Origin: Silene latifolia
Taxonomy: Eukaryota > Streptophyta > Magnoliopsida > Caryophyllales > Caryophyllaceae
Assembly: GCF_048544455.1 (NCBI RefSeq)
Contig: NC_133534.1
Span: 88,937,637 to 89,001,636, forward strand
Length of the DNA stretch: 64,000 nt
Direction of reading: 5' to 3'
Positions 56,409 to 64,000 of this stretch are shown here, piece after piece. The notes under the pieces were generated by a model. It was given only the letters and a program-made list of their open reading frames with translations. It was not told the origin of the DNA and did no database searches. The translations under genes were made by a program, and so were the position numbers. The first letter of the stretch is position 1; every line of letters begins with the position of its first letter.

Positions 56409-57384
56409 GAGGATGATGATGATGATACGATGGGTGAAGATTAGCAAACTTTGGAGGCTCCTACATTCTTACACCTCCATTATGGTTTGTCTACTTCCCT
56501 TGTTTTTATTTTATCTTGATCATTTATTTTGTGGAGTCCTAGCAACATTGGAGGACTAACAACTTGGCTTCATTAAGGTGTTCTTTATCTTTGTTCCCAA
56601 CTTGTAAAATCCAAAATGACAATCTTTAGTTTCATGCATTTCATTCCATGTGCTTGAACTACCCCGAAATTCAAGACGTTAGAAATAATGTCTATTTTGG
56701 TTTGGGGAAGTCCATGCATATGCATTGGGAGCTAATTTAAATTATGCTCTCCGCCATAACAAAATCACATGCATCATGTAGTGTAGCTTAGTATAATTTG
56801 CATTTAGTTTAGAAATCTTGCATATTCATTGCATAATTTCCTATCGTATTGCCAATTGAGGACAATGCCCATACTAGTGTGGGGATGGGAAATTCCAACT
56901 TGACTTTTATTCAAAATCCAAAAAAAATCAAAAATTTCGAAAAATCCAAAGAAATAGAAAAATTGAAAAAATCAAAAACATGTTCATTTCTTTTTAGTGT
57001 AGTCTTGTATATATTGTTTGTACATATTGTGTTTGTTCATCCTTATTCACATTGATTGACTACGCCACATCCGAGACATGAGGATATTGAAGACCGCATG
57101 GTACAATCTTTCCAATCTCCTTTTTCCTCTTTATGTTAATGACTATGTGGCTTTATTTTGATTGATGCGATAAAAACAATGTTAATTTAGGACTTGCATT
57201 TAGATTATTTGGCATACTAGTTGGTAGAAGCATATGCATTAGGATGTATATATGTTGGTTGCATCATGGCATGTAGTTTGCAAATCAGAAAAATTTTGTG
57301 AAACCGTCTACTTGGGAAGATTGACAAGTGTATATAGGCCCTAGTAGATGCTTTTTCTTCTTAAGACTTTGCTTGATAGGATAC
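56409..57384 (+). other. Athila 3' untranslated region
   Basis: No gene. GAGGACAATGCCCATACTAG followed by TGTGGGGATGGGAA (about 56859-56892) is common in the 3' part of Athila elements. An A-rich stretch follows at 56920-56980. Cut at 57384 by Copia3; the 3' LTR of element A lies to the right of the window. Confidence 0.7.
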
Positions 57385-58586
57385 TGTTGGGAAATGTGTC
57401 CTCAACAATAGTGCGATCACATGATTTAAATATCATTATTAAATCTCATTTTGAAGAATACAATTGGGAAGTAATTTTGTTACTGTCAACTGGTCAACAT
57501 ATATCGGTAATGATTGGTGACTAGAGTTTGACATTGTGCGTGTCGTGTGACGGTGGTGATCGTTGACCCCTAGGTCATACCTAAAGGGCAATACACTTAA
57601 TTGATTATTTAATTAATCGTATAACGTTACGAGTTGATTAAATTACTTGAAAATTGACGGACGATTTTGGAAGTAAAATTTACGTATCATATTGAAATGT
57701 GATTAAATGAGATACGGTCTGAGTAATCGAATTGTTTCATTACTCGGATGAAATTATTGTTTAAGGAAACAATCGGAATTGAATGAATTTTTTGTAAATG
57801 CGATTTATAAATTGGTAAAAATATTTCGGCACAAGTAATTATGGAATTACTAAATCGATTTTTGTATGTGACGTATTTTTATTAATACGTTGATTTTTAA
57901 TATGTTAAAAATACATTACAAATTATGTTACATGTGACATGTTACATATTGAGAAATTGACAAAAATAATATGGACACCATATTATGATATGTACCGAAA
58001 TAATGGGGTATTAGATTAACATTGTGTTGATTAATTTATTAAGTAAACATAATGATTATCTACTTGTCTAGCCATGCAAGCCTATGAACATTGTTAAGAG
58101 CAACAACTTCATGCATTGGCTCACCCCAAAAGCCCCCCTACCACCCGGTTTTTGAGAAGAGGAAACCATGATGGTTTTCTCATATTTTTACCTAATAATA
58201 TACAAAATGTTTTGTATAATATTCATTCACTTGTTCATCCAAAATTTAGAGTTTTAGAGAGACAAAATCCTCTATTCTTCTTCCTCCCATAAAACCGAAA
58301 ATATTAAGAGTACATAATATTTTTGGGTCTATTTTCTACTAAGATTAATATTATACTAGTACTTATAATATTAATTAGATTAAGTGTTAAGCCTTGGGTA
58401 TAAAGCTTGGGGAGAGATCTTATACTTAGATCTTGTTCATCCATAAGGGAAAGCTCAAGATCAAAAGAGAAAGGTGATCTCTTTTGTACCCTTAAATCCG
58501 AAATCTACAATGTAAGGACATTATTTCTCTTCTCTTATATTATTGTTTGCATGCATAAAATCCGTTTTAATTTTATGACAAATTAA
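57385..58586 (+). repeat. Copia3 5' LTR (at least this far)
   Basis: Matches 62799-64000 over its full visible length. The end of the LTR cannot be fixed because the right copy is cut by the window and no Met primer site TGGTATCAGAGC is found downstream. The conserved U3 block lies at about 57524-57590. Confidence 0.82.
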
Positions 58587-61500
58587 TTATGACATATTTG
58601 AGTATGTTAGTATGTATATGAAAGAGTTAATCCACCGAGTTATATTGATGAGGGGTATTTCGGCACACCGTGCCCCAAGTTAATATGAATTTGGGTCTTG
58701 GAATCATTTATCATAGTTGGGTAGAGGTCACTATGTAAATGCTATACTTGTTTACAAGTATTAATAAAACGATAAATGTTAAGTTTTCCACTATTCTGTT
58801 GTTGTTATTGTTCTATTTCTTTACCACAATTCATATACGATATCATTTCGTTTTTGATTCAAATCTCCATTAAAACATCGTAACTAAAGACAAATATGAA
58901 TTTGCTTCTAAAACCTCAAGTGAACCATTGCCAAGGATCTCTTGTAAAGAGTATAGATAAAAGTTATTCATTATCAAACAGTTTTTTGATTCTTGACTAA
59001 CACATCTACTTACAATGGATTGTTATGTTTCATATACTTAATTGAATTAAGTACCTTGAAGCGATAAATTGTTTTGGTGATTAGATTTTCAGAATTCGTA
59101 ATTGACCAAAATAACGCAACCACTTCAATGAAAGTTTTAAGACTAAAACGAACAAATGAAGAGTGATCTTCGTGAATTCAATTTTGCTTCTCAAAGCAAA
59201 GACTCATTGAAATAAGTGGGAGCATTCTCTTAAACTGTTAAGATGAGGACGAGGTTCAAGAAGTAAAAGGAATTGATACACGGTAATGTTAAAGGTAAAG
59301 TTGTTGAGAATGACGATACTAAACCTATCAATCCCAACCGATAAAGTTTCCATTGTCTTAAATGTTGGACACGAGAAAGGAAACTACCCCAAATTATTGA
59401 AGAATCAGCAAGTTAGTTGTGGGACATCTAATGGGACCTTCTTCTTTAAAAAGTGTTTATTTGATTAAACATAAATTTTGCTAGTGCCACTTCGTCAATA
59501 TTAGAAACCAGTGGAGGTTTTCATCATTGTATTCGACACATAAGATGATTAGAATATGACGACTAGCAACAATAATGTTGAGAGATAGAGTAATTGTGTA
59601 CTCAATCTAGTTTTTGGATTTAAAGTTGTACTTAATTGTGACTATTAAGTGCATAAACTCTAAATAAGAATATAAACTTGTTAAGATACAAAAGAGGTTT
59701 TCACTTTTGTGACCCTATACACCAAGATTTGATGTATGGCTAGCCCATTATCAAGGTGATTATATTCTAAACCAAACTAGAATAATATATCATGAAGATG
59801 ATGCTAGACTCAAGTTGGTAACCCAAGATTAAACCTTAAAATTTTGGAATAATGAACGCAAAGAGTTAACGAGTACTCTTGAAACCATTAGATTGTTAAT
59901 GGTATATGCGTATCTTGTATTCAAAGCAAGATGTCTCGTGCCTTTTGGTTGAAAAGGAGATCGAGGTTATAAATCATTGATCCATAATAGGTTGATCATT
60001 CTCTTTTACCAACGATTTAAGTTAACGCTAGTGTGTTCACTTAATAAGGTAAATAGAGAAATCTTTGAAGAAGTTCAAAGAATTCAAGGAATCACGATTT
60101 AAGTCGTGATGGGATTATCAAAGTGAAGACTTTGATATAAGCCAAAGGAAATGTGATATAGTATCACAAGTTAATCTCTCTTAGCACGCATTATGGAATA
60201 ATGTGTGATTAGATAAGAATTCACACGCTATTCGATATGGTTTGGATTTCAATCAAGTTACTTTGAGTTACTTGATCCTTTTGGGGATTTTATCATTTTT
60301 GTCTAAATTATTTTTCCACTAAATCGAATCATATGAGATATGAAATGGTAAGGGTACCATGTTTGTAAGTTTTCACAAGAAACAAATACTCATTTTTCCC
60401 TCTTCAATTATCACGAGTACGACGGGTTTGCGGCTCATGAAGCTGTCCGTCTAAAATACAAGTTTATTTTTAGAAGACAGAGTGGGAGAAATTATTCAAG
60501 AGCCACAAAGAATGCCACAAAGAATGTTATGTAGCAAGAAACTGGTCTTTCTTGGCTACATGAGACGTTTTGTGTAAGACGTTGTTTCTTCAAAACCTAG
60601 GAGGTTAAAATTCGTCACTTGTTAAAAATGATGAATTCATGCTACTTTGAAGAAAGTAAAGAGCTTATAACTTACAAAAGAAATTGTTTGATTCAAGTTG
60701 ATTGCTTCTAGAAAGTAATGAACATATGACTTACATAAGAATGTTTAAGTCACAACTCAATACAAGGCTTAGAGCCATGAAAATCCGAAACAAAAGGGCT
60801 TGATTAGTGACAAAGGGTTTTGCACTAATAAAGAGATATTTCATAGCAAGATTAGTTGCAAAGGGTTTTGCACTAATTGAAATGCTTAAGTCTATTTGGA
60901 TCTTCTTGGGGATTGTGTTTCATTATGAGGTTATGAAACACACAGCAAGTGAATCTAAAACCCACTTCTTCAATAGAAGCAATGTATTCAATACATGTCA
61001 TAAGTTTTATAGATTCTTGCAATCCTAAGATAATGTGAAACTTAAGAGAGGATCTTAAGTAGGACATCAATGAGTTGGAATCAACATTTTGATCATGTGA
61101 TAAAACATTTCTCGATAAGTCGAGAAGTTGTGTTTATACATGGATTTTAGTGGGAGTTACGGAAGTTTTAATTAGTCCGATATGTGGATGACATATTGAT
61201 CACTGAGAATGATTTAAGACTTTTGGAGTATTATAATACATCTTGAATATCCATATTTATGAAGATAAATCCACATGATATTAGCGTCAGTAAGAAGTCT
61301 TATGTTGATAAGATTCATGACTAGTTCAATTAAATTGAACATATTTGATTGATTCCATTTGCTTCCGCTGCTGGATCAATTAAATGAGAAATGATGTATA
61401 ACGCTTCATATGCTTTGAGTATGATGAATTGTTTTCAAAATCGAATTTAAGTAATCTTTACCAAGTAAGCTATAAAGATTACCCTTAAGTGTTTGCAGAA

Positions 61501-62798
61501 GCATTAAGGAAGTAAAGCAAAGTGTTTATGATGCAATTTTGTGTAAGGGTGTTACACAAGTGACAATTGACAATTGAGGTTGCGCATGGTTTCCGACAAA
61601 ACCATAATCAAAACACATTAGGATGGTTAAGATACCATTGTGGCTATGTTAATTAAGAAGTAGATTTTCTAGAATCGTTCTAGACAATGAAGAACAATAA
61701 GAGATATTTATAACGGAAATTGAGTACACTTGCAATCATGAGATGTGCAAGAGGATGAGTCTCACACACTGTGAAAACAGTGGGAGCTATTCGTAGGCTA
61801 GAGGATCTATGTCTTGATTGGATCTCGACACGTACTCAGAAAGTTTTGTGATGCAAATGTATACATTACAAAGGAAAACGAGTATGTAGTAAGGTTGAGT
61901 AAGGTACAAGAAGTTGATAAAACCTACTAACCAAAGCCTTCTCAAAGGCTAAACATGATGAGTCATGTCATTTCAATTGAATTGAAATGAACAACTACGT
62001 ACAAGATCAAATTAGATTATAGAATATGAAATAGTAATCAGGCATTAACTATTCATGTGTGATAATCGCATTTGTCGTTCGAGTTTTATTTTAAAACTCT
62101 TTTATTATACTTTGTTACATCCAAACGGATTGTAGGGACAATTGAACCCCGTTAAAGTGAACACGGATTAGCATAGTATTCGCCCATAGTCACTTGTATG
62201 AGGTGACGTCTCGAAGTGACTAGAGTGTGATGCGATTGATGGCAAGTTCAAGTGCCATACAGTCATGTGAGATGACTAGTCGATCACATAGGCAGATGTT
62301 AGGAACACCTTGTCGGGCCTTATGACCGCTTATAGAGTTCTGGCAAATTTACATAGCCTGGTCATGGCGAGAGCTGCTATAGTATTCTAATGAATCGATT
62401 CTTTTGACTAAAGACTATTCACCTAAGATGGCACAGTTTCAGATTAACTTTGATTTGTGTTACTACGACCTTCGTAAATGGGGTCAAATGGGCATATTTT
62501 GGGTTATGATGGCTGTGGCTAGTCGAAGGGAATGAGTGCGATAGGAATTGTCCATCCCCTTGTCAGGGTTAAAACAATATCTCGGGGCCACTCGAGGAGT
62601 AATGAATCGAAATGCGTGGCCACGCTCGGAAGGTATCCGAGTGGATAAATCCGGTCAATCAGTTATTCTCCGGATCGAGGAAACCACTCTCGATATGATC
62701 ACTTGCAAGTACGACCGAAAGACACCTTGCATTGAGTGGGAGATAGTAATAGGACAAGAGAATTGGTGACGCACACTTGTCGAGGACAAGTGGGAGAT
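58587..62798 (+). pseudogene. Copia3 internal region, eroded gag-pol
   Basis: Many short blocks can be matched to Copia2 in order. The protease area (AATTTTGCTAGTGCC) lies at about 59471, and the end of integrase (CATATGAGATATGAAATGG) at about 60327. The linker TTTATTTTTAGAAGACAGAG lies at about 60464. Then come RT start words near 60880, a YVDD-like ATGTGGATGACATATTGATC at about 61182, and the RNase H end near 61925. Between blocks, bases have been lost and inserted freely, so no domain can be translated. Gag and the primer site are missing. 62160-62798 is the conserved 3' untranslated region, ending with ACTTGT-CGAGG-ACAAGT (62775-62791) and a purine tract. Confidence 0.72.
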
Positions 62799-64000
62799 TG
62801 TTGGGAAATGTGTCCTCAACAATAGTGCGATCACATGATTTAAATATCATTATTAAATCTCATTTTGAAGAATACAATTGGGAAGTAATTTTGTTCTTGT
62901 CAATGGTCAACATATATCGGTAATGATTGGTGACTAGAGTTTGACATTCTTGTCGTGTGACGGTGGTGATCAGTTGACCCCTAGGTCATACCTAAAGGGC
63001 AATACACTTAATTGATTATTTAATTAATCGTATAACGTTACGAGTTGATTAAATTACTTGAAAATTGACGGACGATTTTGGAAGTAAAATTTACGTATCA
63101 TATTGAAATGTGATTAAATGAGATACGGTCTGAGTAATCGAATTGTTTCATTACTCGGATGAAATTATTGTTTAAGGAAACAATCGGAATTGAATGAATT
63201 TTTTGTAAATGCGATTTATAAATTGGTAAAAATATTTCGGCACAAGTAATTATGGAATTACTAAATCGATTTTTGTATGTGACGTATTTTTATTAATACG
63301 TTGATTTTTAATATGTTAAAAAGACATTACAAATTATGTTACATGTGACATGTTACATATTGAGAAATTGACAAAAATAATATGGACACCATATTATGAT
63401 ATGTACCGAAATAATGGGGTATTAGATTAACATTGTGTTGATTAATTTATTAAGTAAACATAATGATTATCTACTTGTCTAGCCATGCAAGCCTATGAAC
63501 ATTGTTAAGAGCAACAACTTCATGCATTGGCTCACCCCAAAAGCCCCCCTACCACCCGGTTTTTGAGAAGAGGAAACCATAATGGTTTTCTCATATTTTT
63601 ACCTAATAATATACAAAATGTTTTGTATAATATTCATTCACTTGTTCATCCAAAATTTAGAGTTTTAGAGAGACAAAATCCTCTATTCTTCTTCCTCCCA
63701 TAAAACCGAAAATATTAAGAGTACATAATATTTTTGGGTCTATTTTCTACTAAGATTAATATTATACTAGTACTTATAATATTAATTAGATTAAGTATTA
63801 AGCCTTGGGTATAAAGCTTGGGGAGAGATCTTATACTTAGATCTTGTTCATCCATAAGGGAAAGCTCAAGATCAAAAGAGAAAGGTGATCTCTTTTGTGC
63901 CCTTAAATCCGAAATCTACAATGTAAGGACATTATTTCTCTTCTCTTATATTATTGTTTGCATGCATAAAATCCGTTTTAATTTTATGACAAATTAATTA
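62799..64000 (+). repeat. Copia3 3' LTR, cut by window end
   Basis: 1202 visible bases, matching the 5' LTR. Differences seen by eye lie near 62897, 62950, 62969, 63322, 63581, 63797 and 63898. Confidence 0.85.

Larger units (their letters stand above)
32327..57384 (+). mobile_element. Athila-type element A, non-autonomous, host of G3 and Copia3
   Basis: Plus-strand gypsy element with a 5' LTR, an Asp-tRNA primer site, gag and protease in one frame, and an Athila ORF1 near the 3' side. The reverse transcriptase, RNase H and integrase expected after protease are absent: after the protease tail (stop at 53819-53821) there is 1 kb of non-coding sequence and then ORF1. It is split by G3 at 36457-53227 and by Copia3 at 57385. 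The 3' LTR is outside the window. The bases before it are CGTGA (32322-32326), the expected target duplication. Confidence 0.85.
57385..64000 (+). mobile_element. Copia3 element, degenerate inside, runs off the window
   Basis: Two copies of an LTR starting TGTTGGGAAATGTGTCC at 57385 and 62799, in direct orientation, with decayed copia coding sequence between. The 1202 bases of the right LTR that are visible match the left one with only about a dozen differences, yet no open frame of the inner part reaches 100 codons. GATAC (57380-57384) is the expected target duplication; its partner is outside. Confidence 0.85.

Overview
This is plant nuclear DNA, and almost all of it is LTR retrotransposons inserted into one another. 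I see no host gene, tRNA, rRNA or CRISPR array. The evidence for a plant is: Ty1-copia and Ty3-gypsy polyproteins of plant lineages, initiator-Met and Asp tRNA primer binding sites typical of plant elements, an Athila-type element with its ORF1, a plant-type LINE tail, and AT-rich spacers. A eudicot, possibly in the Caryophyllales, is my guess from memory of similar CTCGATCGAG-rich elements; nothing in the window proves it.

Left half. A minus-strand gypsy element (G1; visible 1-48 and 9102-12665) is split in its protease by a young copia element C1 (49-9101, TSD GACAC). G1 itself lies in the 5' LTR of an older copia element, Copia2 (12666-22654). The Copia2 reverse transcriptase is split by a solo gypsy LTR (17843-19175, TSD GCGCG). 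Copia2 lies in a probable Tat/Ogre-like gypsy element, whose 3' non-coding region and large 3' LTR cover 22655-27823. That LTR holds a 5'-truncated LINE (25135-26089, 10-bp TSD). The Tat-like element interrupts a gypsy pol fragment (27824-28941).

Right half. The same gypsy pol fragment is cut on its right by a minus-strand LTR element E (28942-32326 visible) with an envelope-position ORF. E is cut by an Athila-type element A (32327 to at least 57384). A encodes gag-protease and ORF1, but no reverse transcriptase or integrase is visible. Its protease is split by G3 (36457-53227, TSD GTTGA), a non-autonomous gypsy element whose only long ORF is an intact 538-codon Athila-ORF1-like gene. The 3' LTR of G3 is split by a young minus-strand copia element, Cminus (44144-52965, TSD AGCAG). 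A third copia family, Copia3, starts at 57385 in the 3' region of A and runs off the window. Nesting is five deep on both sides.

Three points stand out. (1) Arrays of the palindrome TACTCGATCGAGTA, or of an unrelated GAGCGTC/GACGCTC motif in A, lie upstream of TATA-like sequences in LTRs and again inside the elements, just before ORF1-type genes. (2) ORF1-like proteins sharing one pattern occur in three different element families. (3) Several elements with nearly identical LTRs have long-dead coding regions, which suggests they were mobilised in trans.
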